From contig CBDUZZ010000009.1 of NCBI GenBank assembly GCA_965371855.1, positions 1 through 64,000 of the forward strand: 64,000 nucleotides of DNA, read 5' to 3'. Source of the stretch: JAADEM01 sp965371855 (GTDB lineage Bacteria > Bacteroidota > Bacteroidia > Bacteroidales > Marinilabiliaceae). The number at the start of each line of letters is the position of its first letter. The first letter of the stretch is position 1. This document shows positions 7,735-15,735 of this stretch, piece by piece. Under the pieces are notes generated by a model. The model was not told where the DNA came from. It searched no databases and saw only the letters and a program-made list of their open reading frames with translations. Position numbers and translations under genes: made by a program.

Positions 7735-9339
7735 TTAAGATGTTTTAGATAATCTATTTCTTTTTTTACGAGCCAGAGTCTGGATGCATTCACGCCTTGG
7801 TATAATCACAGACACACCATCATACTTAAACTCCTCTTTCATCATTCGAACCATCTCATCGTGATTTTTCCGATGAGGAACAATTACCCTGATATGATCA
7901 GGTTCAACACCTATACCTATGCAGATATTCTCGAGATGATTTTCTGCTGCTGAATGTTGACCACCGGTCATGGCAGTAGTCATATTATCACTTATAATTA
8001 CCGTTATTGACGTTTTCTCATTAACGGCATCCAGCAATCCGGTCATTCCACTATGGGTAAATGTAGAGTCACCAATAACAGCCACAGCCGGATGAAGGCC
8101 TGCATCAGCCGCACCTTTAGCCATCGTTATTGATGCCCCCATATCAACACAGGAATTTATGGACTCATAAGGAGGCAGTGCACCAAGAGTGTAACAACCT
8201 ATATCGGCAAACACATGTCCGTCTCCATACTCTTCAATAGCTACATTGAGTGCTGAATAAGCATCACGATGCCCGCATCCTATACAAAGCGAAGGAGGTC
8301 TGTTTGCAACAATATCAGGAACATGCTCTTCTTCCTGAATTTCAAATCCCAGAGCTTTACCAACCAAATCAGGATTAAGTTCACCCATACGTGGTAGTAA
8401 ACCATCTAAACGGCCATGAACCTTTTTACCTTTTCTGAAATACCCCGACAATAACTCCTCAATCATAGGATACCCATCTTCCAGCACCAACAGCTCATCA
8501 CACAACTCTTCAAACTCATTTATTTTATTATGAGGCATCGGATACTGGCATATCTTCATCACAGGATATTCACAACCGTCAGGATAATGCTCCATCACGT
8601 AGTTATAAGTAATACCACAAGCAATGATACCCAGCTTTTTATTTTCTCCGTCAATAAAAGAGTTATACAAGGATTCAGCCGAGGATTTCTCAAACTTAGG
8701 TCGTGCTTCAACTAATTTCTTGTATCTCTTACGCGCCAGTGAAGGAAGCAGAATAAACTGTTTTAGATCGGCAGGCAAAACAAGCTCATTTAGTTCAACC
8801 TCCTCTTTTCTGACAATTCCGGTTCGCGAGTGTGCCAACCGTGTAGTAATCCGTAACATAACAGGCACCTCAAGCTCTTCACTCAGTCTGAAACCAAAAT
8901 AAGCCATATCGTAGGCTTCCTGTTGGTTTGACGGTTCTATAATTGGTATCTGGGCAAACTTACCGTAATATCGTGAATCCTGCTCATTTTGCGATGAGTG
9001 CATCGACGGGTCATCGGCAACAGTAATTACCAATCCGCCATTAATCCCTGTAATAGCAGAATTCATAAACGCATCAGCAGCAACATTCAACCCTACATGC
9101 TTCATACACACCATCACTCTCTTACCGGCGTACGACATACCCAGTGCGGCCTCCATGGCGGTCTTCTCATTAGCCGACCATTGAGAATGAATATGCCTAT
9201 TTTGTGCCACCTCTGATTCCTGAACATATTCGGTTATCTCCGTTGAAGGAGTACCGGGATAGGCATAAACCCCTGACACGCCACCATCTATTGCCCCCTG
9301 AGCAATTGCCTCTGCACCTAAAAGTAGTAATTTTTGCAT
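7735..9339 (-). CDS. iorA: Indolepyruvate ferredoxin oxidoreductase, alpha subunit, without a ferredoxin tail
   Basis: The 534-residue protein starts MQKLLLLGAEAIAQGAIDGG (ATG at 9339; an upstream in-frame start at 9375 precedes the conserved start). It has the pyrimidine-binding domain (YPGTPSTEITEY) and the thiamine diphosphate domain (SLCIGCGHRDAYSALN, then GDSTFTHSGMTGLLDAVNE). Many IorA proteins end in a two-cluster [4Fe-4S] ferredoxin domain. This one stops at RRECIQTLARKKR with no Cys cluster, so electrons must leave by another route or through the four-Cys-poor core. It forms a two-gene unit with iorB. Confidence 0.9.
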   Translation of the reverse strand: MQKLLLLGAEAIAQGAIDGGVSGVYAYPGTPSTEITEYVQESEVAQNRHIHSQWSANEKTAMEAALGMSYAGKRVMVCMKHVGLNVAADAFMNSAITGINGGLVITVADDPSMHSSQNEQDSRYYGKFAQIPIIEPSNQQEAYDMAYFGFRLSEELEVPVMLRITTRLAHSRTGIVRKEEVELNELVLPADLKQFILLPSLARKRYKKLVEARPKFEKSSAESLYNSFIDGENKKLGIIACGITYNYVMEHYPDGCEYPVMKICQYPMPHNKINEFEELCDELLVLEDGYPMIEELLSGYFRKGKKVHGRLDGLLPRMGELNPDLVGKALGFEIQEEEHVPDIVANRPPSLCIGCGHRDAYSALNVAIEEYGDGHVFADIGCYTLGALPPYESINSCVDMGASITMAKGAADAGLHPAVAVIGDSTFTHSGMTGLLDAVNEKTSITVIISDNMTTAMTGGQHSAAENHLENICIGIGVEPDHIRVIVPHRKNHDEMVRMMKEEFKYDGVSVIIPRRECIQTLARKKRNRLSKTS

Positions 9340-9469
9340 AGTGATAAGTAGTTTCAATTTAACACATAAAACCAATTGCCACTAAATAACAAATAATCTA
9401 CGCCTTTATTAATGATATTTATCAGAGGTTACGAATTGATAGCAAATTTTATATGTAAAAAGCCTTAAC

Positions 9470-9810
9470 CACATAAGACAGATAAGAAAATATGACACGG
9501 ATCGTCATTGCGAGGACGATAGGACGAAGCCCGCCTGACCACTATTGAAAAACATTAAAGCCGGGCAGGCAATCTATTGATTCAATAGAGATTGAGGCTG
9601 TCCAAAAAGTCGTCATTCCGAGTGGAGCAAAGCCTGCCTGCCGCAGGCAGGGAATCTCACAAAACTAAACTGCTTTAATTCTACAGATTGCTTCTTCGTT
9701 CCTCATCGCAATGACGTCAAGTTCTTTCTTCTTGGACAGCCTCTTCACTCGTACCTCATTCGCAATGACAAACCTCCAAATTTGATAGTTTTCTTGCAGA
9801 AACTACTTAT
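9470..9810. mobile_element. MITE-like palindromic element (copy A), interrupted by another element
   Basis: The outer arms match the intact copy at 17863-18003: ATCGTCATTGCGAGGACGAT on the left, and CTTCACTCGTACCTC, CGCAATGAC, AACCTCnAAATTTnATAGTT and TTCTTGCAGA on the right. The left terminus is degenerate (GATAAGAAAATATGACACGG). The right terminus, read in reverse, gives ATAAGTAGTTTCTGCAAGAA, the same as the left end of the other copy. The centre contains a second element (9595-9742), and the left arm holds a further insert of about 40 bp around 9528-9570. No gene is present in 9340-9848. Confidence 0.6.
9595..9742. mobile_element. Second palindromic element nested inside the first
   Basis: The 148-bp element has inverted ends AGGCTGTCCAAAAAG and CTTCTTGGACAGCCT. 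The outer element is restored to its normal form (GATTG joined to CTTCACTCG) if exactly this stretch is removed, which shows an insertion event. It contains CGTCATTCCGAGTGGAGC, a GCCTGCCTGCCGCAGGCAGG palindrome and TCGCAATGACG. No coding capacity and no clear target duplication. Confidence 0.6.
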
Positions 9811-9848
9811 ATGAACTTATATGCCTTATATGGTTCAAAGAACAATAA

Positions 9849-11699
9849 TTACTCCTGCAAAACAAATTTCACCGGAATGGCAACTATTTTGCCTTTAAAC
9901 TCCGGAATCTGAATAAGTGGCATTTTTCTAACAAAAACTTCAGTAACTTCATTAATCAAAAGTTTAGATTCATTATTTTGCGTAGGCTCAATATTATTAT
10001 TTTTTCGTGCAGTTATTACTATTTCATCTAACACTAAATTAGCACTAGTTGGCTCAACTGATATTCCGGTAACATGAGCTTTATTATCAACAGTAGCATA
10101 TAGCGTAACCTTTCCTTCGATTGATTTTTTTTGAGCCTCAACAGGATATTTTAAGTTCATAGCCAACGCTCTATGAAGTTCTGATATGGTAGTAATAAAC
10201 TTATCTTCTTCAGCCTTTTTAGTTGTAACCTTAATTACTCCGTTCTTCCCTTTCTCACCATATAATTCAGTAGCAGTTTCACCTTTCAAAACCGATACCT
10301 TTTCAATTTGAGATGGATCAATACCATTAATGTCATCAACTAATTTACCATCAACAATAAATAAAGGTGAATTGCTATTGCCCAAATTAGAATGTATTCT
10401 GACATTTCCACTAAGCGTTACAGTATCTCCTGTAGTGCTTTTTTTTATGCCAATAGCAGTTACTACAATATCTTCATCCAAAGGTTTCTCCTTTTTAGAT
10501 GTTTCTACCCAGTCTGCATCTTTTAAAGCAATCAAAATAACTCCGTTTTTACCCTTCTCACCATAAAGCTCAATACCACTTTCACCTTTTAAAACACTAA
10601 TCGATTCTATATCCTCCGGTAGAATACTTTCAATATCATCAACCTCTCTGCCATTGACAACATACAAAGGTGGATTGCTATTTCCCGGATTAGCAAGCAA
10701 TCTGACACCAGTCTCAATATTTATAACAGTATCTTCTGTAGTGCTATTTTTCCTACCATAAGCAATCACTTCAACATCATTAATTGTGGAATCTGCAATT
10801 GAAAAACCATGAGTTGATTTAACTACTTCGGTTTTAACCTCTTTATTCGACAGGCCCATTACTAAAATAGCAAGGAGAGGAAGTACTACCAACTGTTTTA
10901 CAAGTGCATACTTGTTTTCTGTTTTCTTTTTCATCATTATTATTCTGTTTTTAAGTTGTGATCCGTTTAAAGCTGTAAGAAAAGGGGCAACCCCTTGTTT
11001 GTCGGCCAGAGTAAGCATAGCCATTTGGTAATTTTTAGGATTATGATTTTGCACTACCTTATTATCAGTTATGTATTCAAGATTGTTTTTCACAGCATCT
11101 TTTATCAACCATGCAAAAGGATTGAACCACTGTGCTATGAACATAAACTCGGTTAACAAGATATCGTTTGTATGCTTTCCCTCTACATGAATATTTTCAT
11201 GGTTAACAATCATTTCTAGATCAGGATGGTCAAGTGTGTTTTTTGAAATTACAATTTTATTAAAGAATGAAAATGGGTGAATATCTTCCTTTGTAATGCA
11301 AACAGTTGTATTAAAAACCCTATGGTTTTCACCACTTCTGACTATAGACAAAGCCTTAAAATAACCAAACAAAAAATGCAACATAAAAAACACTACCCCC
11401 AAAACATACAAACCTAACAGGTAGTGATACCACTCAAGTGCAAATGCTCCTGCATCAACAATGCCTGTCCCATTGGCTACAAAGGCCGAGCTATTTATGT
11501 TATAATGAGGAACAGATTCAACATACCTTACGGTTGTAATAGTAATGAGTGGTATCACAAAACTCAACATCAGCGATGCCGGAAGATAGATACGATTAAA
11601 AGTAAACTGTTTGCGGCTTTGAAATAGCCCCAAATAAACAATATAAAACAGACCTGCTACAATTGCTCCCTTCCCTAAGTATACAATAAAGTCTTCCAT
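9849..11699 (-). CDS. BlaR1-like M56 metallopeptidase with TonB-plug-like repeats
   Basis: The 616-residue protein has several N-terminal membrane helices (about 5-25, 35-55, 85-110) and an M56 peptidase domain with the zinc motif in MIVNHENIHVEGKH. A further helix lies near residue 275. The periplasmic tail has two similar modules, PPLYVVNGREVDD...VLKGESGIELYGEKG and SPLFIVDGKLVDD...VLKGETATELYGEKG, like the plug of SusC/TonB receptors, then a TonB C-terminal-like part (LKYPVEAQKKSIEGKVTLYA). M56 sensors cleave the partner BlaI repressor after sensing envelope damage or beta-lactams. It overlaps blaI by one base (TAATG). Confidence 0.88.
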   Translation of the reverse strand: MEDFIVYLGKGAIVAGLFYIVYLGLFQSRKQFTFNRIYLPASLMLSFVIPLITITTVRYVESVPHYNINSSAFVANGTGIVDAGAFALEWYHYLLGLYVLGVVFFMLHFLFGYFKALSIVRSGENHRVFNTTVCITKEDIHPFSFFNKIVISKNTLDHPDLEMIVNHENIHVEGKHTNDILLTEFMFIAQWFNPFAWLIKDAVKNNLEYITDNKVVQNHNPKNYQMAMLTLADKQGVAPFLTALNGSQLKNRIIMMKKKTENKYALVKQLVVLPLLAILVMGLSNKEVKTEVVKSTHGFSIADSTINDVEVIAYGRKNSTTEDTVINIETGVRLLANPGNSNPPLYVVNGREVDDIESILPEDIESISVLKGESGIELYGEKGKNGVILIALKDADWVETSKKEKPLDEDIVVTAIGIKKSTTGDTVTLSGNVRIHSNLGNSNSPLFIVDGKLVDDINGIDPSQIEKVSVLKGETATELYGEKGKNGVIKVTTKKAEEDKFITTISELHRALAMNLKYPVEAQKKSIEGKVTLYATVDNKAHVTGISVEPTSANLVLDEIVITARKNNNIEPTQNNESKLLINEVTEVFVRKMPLIQIPEFKGKIVAIPVKFVLQE

Positions 11700-12058
11700 T
11701 ATTTCTGATTTTTAATCATTATAACCAACTCATCAATCTCTTCGGGCGACAAACTTTTCTCTTTTACAAAAGAAGCTATTACACTTTTATAAGAGTTATC
11801 GAAATAGTCGGACACTATCTGTTTCATAAATGAACGCCTGTACTCCTCTTTCGAAATAACAGGAAAATATTGGTAAGTATTACCGTATTGTTTAAACCCG
11901 ATATTACCTTTTTCCTGCAACAACCTAACCAATGACGAGATAGTGTTGTAGTGTGGTTTTGGGTCAGGATATTCTTCGATAATATCTTTTACAAAAGCCT
12001 TTTCTAGCTTCCAGAGAATTTTCATTAACTCCTCTTCTTTGCGTGTTAGTTTTTTCAT
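11699..12058 (-). CDS. BlaI/MecI/CopY family transcriptional repressor
   Basis: The 119-residue protein is a winged helix typical of Penicillinase_R: LTRKEEELMKILWKLEKAFV, then DIIEEYPDPKPHYNTISSLV and RLLQEKGNIGFKQYGNTYQY, followed by the dimerisation helices. Such repressors bind TACA/TGTA dyads and are inactivated by cleavage by the M56 partner encoded immediately downstream. An inverted repeat lies 31 bp upstream of its start (12089-12123), so autoregulation is likely. In Bacteroidota these pairs often control envelope or oxidative functions rather than beta-lactamase, and no beta-lactamase is in the window. Confidence 0.93.
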   Translation of the reverse strand: MKKLTRKEEELMKILWKLEKAFVKDIIEEYPDPKPHYNTISSLVRLLQEKGNIGFKQYGNTYQYFPVISKEEYRRSFMKQIVSDYFDNSYKSVIASFVKEKSLSPEEIDELVIMIKNQK

Positions 12059-12088
12059 TTTTTTGACTTTGAATATTTACAAATATAT

Positions 12089-12123
12089 TTAATTGTAACA
12101 TTTAATTACACATTTACAATTAA
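12089..12123. promoter_or_regulatory. Candidate BlaI operator
   Basis: TTAATTGTAA (12089-12098) and TTACAATTAA (12114-12123) form a perfect 10-bp inverted repeat with a 15-bp spacer that itself contains TTAATTACA. TGTA/TACA half-sites are what BlaI/MecI repressors recognise. The site lies between the blaI-like gene and the 3' end of the thioredoxin gene. Confidence 0.55.
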
Positions 12124-12163
12124 TTTCAGCACACGGCATGAGACCTTTATTCGCAGAGACATG

Positions 12164-13405
12164 TTATTCAGTAAATTCAGACAATACACTAATTATGTTA
12201 CTCTCTACTGTTTTATTATACCCTTGAAAATTCATTAACACTTTTCCTTTTGGAGATAATATCATAAAATTCGGATAACTATGTATATAGTATTGTTTAC
12301 CTATGTCACTTGCAGAATATAGAATGGTTGATTGCAAATTGAATTTTTCAACAAATTTTAATATCCCTTCCTTTTTGTCAATATAGCTACTAAATATGCT
12401 AACAAGAGCAACATCTTCATTATCTTTAAATCTTTCTTCAAGCCGGTTCATCATTTCTCCAGCCTGCATACAATGTGCACACCATGTTGCTGTAAATTCA
12501 AGCAAAATATATTTCCCATACATGCTTCTATTTGATAGCATTTCATCTTTACCTAATATCGGCAAATCCCAGTCAGGAGCCTTTTTCCCAACTAAGCTAC
12601 CTGGATTCATTAATTTTTCAAGTTGATTATTGTTTTTCAAATTCTGTTGCAATAGATTTTCTTCACTAAAATAATTTTGCTGTAGTCCAATGTTAACTTT
12701 TGTATTTGTAAAATATGCTATTTCAAAAGAGTTAAAAAAGATACCCTTAGTATCTTTTTTATAGAAAACCGGATACAATTTAGATTTATGAAAACATAGT
12801 TCGTATGTTGTTTTGACATTTACTGTTTCTTTGTTTGAAGAAGATGAGGCAGGCACATCCTTTTCTGACATCAATATAAACCGGTAGCATACAGCTTGAT
12901 TAATTACAGTGTCAGGTCTTTGATATATTTCAGATTGATAATCATCCAATATTTTAATAATCTGATTTGCAAGTTTATATGGGGTTATAAAATACAATTG
13001 ATGCGACTGATGTTTTGCCGGAATGTATCCATTGCCCATTTTTTGCATTCTAAACGCTTCCGGTTTATCAAATAAATTGTATTTTTTTACTTTGCCTTTA
13101 TATGAATTATAAACGGTATTATTGAAAAAAACAGCAAAATCACCAAACTCTTTTCTAAAATTCTCATTGGTTTCAAAGTGATAATAAAAACCATTTAATG
13201 TATCTACAGGTACTTTCTGTGTTACAATAGTTGATTCAATTGACATTGGATCTCCATATGGAAAGGAAAATGTATAATAGCAATATGATTTGTAGTCTTG
13301 ATAGTTATTTAATTCTTCTGCAATTGTTTTTAAAATTGCTTTTGGTTGTGTAAATGAAACTACACTAAGGCTAATAAAAGAAATGGTAAAAATAATTTTT
13401 CTCAT
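12164..13405 (-). CDS. Exported TlpA-like thioredoxin domain protein
   Basis: The 413-residue protein has a signal peptide (MRKIIFTISFISLSVVSFTQ) and a long N-terminal domain of unknown fold to about residue 265. A TlpA/AhpC-TSA thioredoxin domain follows with VGKKAPDWDLPILG, the active site WCAHC in LEFTATWCAHCMQAGEMM, and the late YYIHSYPNFMILSPKGKVL containing the cis-Pro. It likely reduces or isomerises disulfides in the periplasm. A promoter-like pair lies upstream (13458-13489). It precedes blaI on the same strand and may be under the same control. Confidence 0.87.
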   Translation of the reverse strand: MRKIIFTISFISLSVVSFTQPKAILKTIAEELNNYQDYKSYCYYTFSFPYGDPMSIESTIVTQKVPVDTLNGFYYHFETNENFRKEFGDFAVFFNNTVYNSYKGKVKKYNLFDKPEAFRMQKMGNGYIPAKHQSHQLYFITPYKLANQIIKILDDYQSEIYQRPDTVINQAVCYRFILMSEKDVPASSSSNKETVNVKTTYELCFHKSKLYPVFYKKDTKGIFFNSFEIAYFTNTKVNIGLQQNYFSEENLLQQNLKNNNQLEKLMNPGSLVGKKAPDWDLPILGKDEMLSNRSMYGKYILLEFTATWCAHCMQAGEMMNRLEERFKDNEDVALVSIFSSYIDKKEGILKFVEKFNLQSTILYSASDIGKQYYIHSYPNFMILSPKGKVLMNFQGYNKTVESNIISVLSEFTE

Positions 13406-13457
13406 AAAATGTTGTATATATTTTTTTGCTTACAAATGATATTTTAAAATCACAATA

Positions 13458-13489
13458 CAAACATACAACTGATATTTCAGTTATACAAC
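13458..13489 (-). promoter_or_regulatory. Candidate promoter of the TlpA-like gene
   Basis: On the minus strand TATGTTTG (TAnnTTTG) lies at 13465-13458. GTTG, 20 nt upstream at 13489-13486, is one mismatch from the -33 TTTG. The start codon is about 52 nt downstream. The rest of 13490-13659 has no other feature I can name. Confidence 0.4.
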
Positions 13490-13659
13490 TTATTTAACAG
13501 TTTTCTAACTGAATTTTACGTTACCAAGCTAAATTCATATAAATCTATAAATATTACGCCTTCAGGAAATTTGATATTAAACCTGCTGAATTTCAAAAAA
13601 GGAAACATTATTAGAACTGTTGGATAAAATATAGTATCTTAAAAAACAAAAATAATGTA

Positions 13660-14232
13660 ATGGTATCAGATAACATAAAATCAGATCCTGACAGTTGGGT
13701 TAACAAATATGCCAATAAGCTTTACGCCTATGCTTTATCACGGGTTGGAAATGTTGAACTTGCTGAGGATATGGTTCAGGAGACTTTCCTGGCAGGATTA
13801 AAAAGCCTGAGTAGTTTTAAAGGTAACAGCACTGAATATACCTGGTTAATGTCAATATTAAAACGAAAGGTCGTTGATTACTATAGGCAAAAAGCTACAC
13901 AATCTACTGTTTCTATCGAGATGGAGGAAACAAGATTCAGACAAGGTAAACCAATGACCGGCCACTGGATAAAAGATAAAGGCCCAAAGGCATGGGACAA
14001 TGATACAACATCAAAAATTGAAAATGAAGAATTCATGATGATTCTGAATCAGTGTATCAAGATGCTACCTGACAAATGGGCATCATGTTTTATTTTGCGT
14101 GTTGTTGAGGAGATGCCCGGTAAAGATGTTTGTAAGGAACTAAACTTAACAACGTCTAATTTATGGACGGTATTACACAGGGCAAGGCTACAACTTAGAG
14201 ATTGCATGGAATTAAACTGGTTATCCAATTGA
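13660..14232 (+). CDS. ECF-type RNA polymerase sigma factor
   Basis: The 190-residue protein has region 2 (WVNKYANKLYAYALSRVGNV, ELAEDMVQETFLAGLKSLSS, TWLMSILKRKVVDYYRQ) and region 4 (LNQCIKMLPDKWASCFILRV, then VCKELNLTTSNLWTVLHRAR). The linker between the two is long (about residues 90-125). A small CxxC protein follows after 17 bp and looks like its anti-sigma. The next intact genes downstream form the MNIO RiPP operon, and ECF control is known for bufferin-type operons, so this may be its regulator (inference). Confidence 0.9.
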   Translation: MVSDNIKSDPDSWVNKYANKLYAYALSRVGNVELAEDMVQETFLAGLKSLSSFKGNSTEYTWLMSILKRKVVDYYRQKATQSTVSIEMEETRFRQGKPMTGHWIKDKGPKAWDNDTTSKIENEEFMMILNQCIKMLPDKWASCFILRVVEEMPGKDVCKELNLTTSNLWTVLHRARLQLRDCMELNWLSN

Positions 14233-14249
14233 GTAAAAGTGCTATTATA

Positions 14250-14528
14250 ATGAATACAAAAGGTAAAATAATGATAAACTGTCAGGAATCAACATTCCTG
14301 ATTTCAAAAAAGCAAGAGGATAAACTTTTACTTTCCGAACAACTTAAACTATCATTACACCTGATGTTTTGTAAGTATTGCAATCGTTTTTCAAAACAAA
14401 CAGCATGGGTTACAAAATCTATAAAGCAGATGAACAAAAAGATGAAAAAGCAATCGGTAAATATTACCCTTACCAAAGAGCAAAAGAAAAGAATAAGAGA
14501 TGCTGTAAATAAACAATATAAAAAATAG
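14250..14528 (+). CDS. Small CxxC protein, probable anti-sigma factor
   Basis: The product has 92 residues from ATG 14250. An alternative start at 14271 (MINCQESTFLISKKQEDKLL) is equally likely because small Bacteroidota anti-sigma proteins begin with this Cys-Glu motif. The motif HLMFCKYCNRFSKQ supplies the other Cys pair, as in HxxxCxxC zinc anti-sigma domains. There is no membrane segment, so it would act in the cytoplasm, perhaps sensing thiol oxidation or metal. It immediately follows the ECF sigma gene. The C-terminus is Lys-rich. Confidence 0.6.
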   Translation: MNTKGKIMINCQESTFLISKKQEDKLLLSEQLKLSLHLMFCKYCNRFSKQTAWVTKSIKQMNKKMKKQSVNITLTKEQKKRIRDAVNKQYKK

Positions 14529-14539
14529 GATATTATCTA

Positions 14540-14599
14540 ACGCTCAAATGTCCTCCTTACGTCAAACGATTTGAGGTTCACAAGACATTTGATCGTCCG
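14540..14599. repeat. Dispersed repeat, inverted relative to 55475-55527
   Basis: The reverse complement contains CGGACGATCAAATGTC, AACCTCAAATCG and CATTTGAGCGT, in the same order as 55475-55527. The middle spacer differs in length and sequence. Both copies lie directly downstream of a gene. The function is unknown. Confidence 0.55.
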
Positions 14600-14674
14600 T
14601 AGAACATCAAATAGTCAAGAATAAGTATTTCTCAAAAAATATTGTTCAATTTGATAATACTAACCTGATTATCA

Positions 14675-14985
14675 GTGAGAGCCCGCTTATTTCATAGAAA
14701 CCTCTCGCCTTTACAAAAAACAGGCTACATACTTGGGCCGGCTCTGGCATTTATAATTATCGTTTTCACCAATCCCGACCCTGACAACCCTATTGTTGGA
14801 TATACTGCCGGGTTAGCATCCTGGATGGCAATTTGGTGGATTACCGAAGCTGTCCCTCTTCCGGTTACGGCATTAATTCCTGTTGCTCTGAGTTTATCGG
14901 TATTCTGGTAATTACCCTGGGTATTATTTTACTCGGCCCCATACTCGGAATTGACATTAACCAATTTCCCGATTGGGCGAAATAG
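14675..14985 (+). pseudogene. Gutted SLC13/DASS-family anion transporter
   Basis: The first frame (GTG at 14675) encodes the N-terminus of a divalent anion:sodium symporter (KTGYILGPALAFIIIVF, then MAIWWITEAVPLPVTALIPV) and stops at 14909-14911. In another frame the DNA from about 14899 to 14985 encodes the family's C-terminus, VITLGIILLGPILGIDINQF then PDWAK and a stop. Start and end of one gene are thus joined out of frame, with roughly 400 codons deleted. It lies between the sigma operon and the RiPP operon. Confidence 0.75.
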
Positions 14986-14997
14986 GACATGTACTGT

Positions 14998-15030
14998 ACT
15001 CATCTGATGACTTAGAGTCATCTGATGAGT
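14998..15030. other. Strong hairpin upstream of the RiPP operon
   Basis: ACTCATCTGATGACT, a TAG loop and AGTCATCTGATGAGT pair over 15 bp with one central mismatch. No T-run follows, so it is not a clear terminator. It may be a regulatory hairpin or a protein-binding dyad about 165 bp before the precursor gene. Confidence 0.5.
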
Positions 15031-15194
15031 GCTGAGAGATATGTGAAACCTGACAGGTCTTTTTCAAATACTCGAAACCTTTTTCAACTTATTTGTAAGG
15101 ATTTAGAAATTCATACGACTACTAATATGAATTGAGTCTGAATAAACACTGACTTGAAAAAAATAGATAATTATTCATTAAAAATTACAGAAAG

Positions 15195-15632
15195 ATGAAA
15201 ACAAGAAAAGAGAACAAAAACGGTTTATTGAAGAGTGTAGTACTTAGTGGAATGATAGCAGGTGCCATGCCATTTGCATCCAATGCTGACAACCTGTTCA
15301 ATTACGAAGATCTTGGTTCTGGTTCACAATTACGGAGTAACCTTATTCAGAAGTATGTATCTCCAACTGATGCCATTAGCAAAACAGGTGAAAACTTTGT
15401 GTTTGAAGCTAAATGCGGAGAAGGTAAGTGTGGTGAAGGAAAATGCGGAGAGAAAAAAGGAACTGAAAAAAAACAGGAACCAAAAAAAGAGGGTAAGGAG
15501 AAGGCAACAAAAGGAAAAGCCAAAGCAGGAGAAAGTAAAGAAAAAAGTAAATCATCAGAAGCAAAAAGTGGCGAAAAGAGCAAGTCGTCTGAAGCCAAAT
15601 GCGGAGAAGGAAAATGTGGAGAGAAAAAATAG
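15195..15632 (+). CDS. Secreted RiPP precursor with E-x-K-C-G core motifs (HvfA/bufferin type)
   Basis: The 145-residue protein has a Sec signal peptide with probable cleavage after ASNA (residue 31), a spacer, and five E-x-K-C-G motifs: Cys 74, 79, 84 in one cluster and Cys 136, 141 at the C-terminus. A Lys/Glu/Ser-rich linker of about 45 residues separates them and contains a decayed motif in which Ser replaces Cys (EAKSGEKS). EGKCG repeats are the core of HvfA-type metallophores and related bufferins, whose cysteines are converted by MNIO enzymes into oxazolone/thioamide or thiooxazole groups that bind copper. The matching enzyme and partner are encoded next. Confidence 0.88.
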   Translation: MKTRKENKNGLLKSVVLSGMIAGAMPFASNADNLFNYEDLGSGSQLRSNLIQKYVSPTDAISKTGENFVFEAKCGEGKCGEGKCGEKKGTEKKQEPKKEGKEKATKGKAKAGESKEKSKSSEAKSGEKSKSSEAKCGEGKCGEKK

Positions 15633-15647
15633 AGTATAAATTGTATA

Positions 15648-15683
15648 CCAACGGTGTAGCTCAGAGCTACACTGTTGGTTTTT
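15648..15683 (+). terminator. Hairpin with T-run between precursor and MNIO genes
   Basis: CCAACGGTGTAGCT and AGCTACACTGTTGG pair over 14 bp with one G-T wobble, followed by TTTTT. Placed 16 bp after the precursor stop, it should cause partial termination, giving more precursor than enzyme transcript. A promoter for the downstream genes between 15684 and 15735 is not obvious. Confidence 0.7.
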
Positions 15684-15735
15684 CACCTATTATTTATCAA
15701 AAAAAACTCGCGTATTAGCAGCCAATAACACAACC

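Noticed and set aside
14998..15030. Rho-independent terminator upstream of the RiPP operon
   Set aside because: The stem is strong but no T-run follows on either strand, so it is listed only as a hairpin.
15262..15651. Long frames overlapping the RiPP precursor in other frames on both strands
   Set aside because: They arise from the repetitive Lys/Glu/Gly coding sequence of the precursor; only the main frame has a signal peptide and the E-x-K-C-G motifs.
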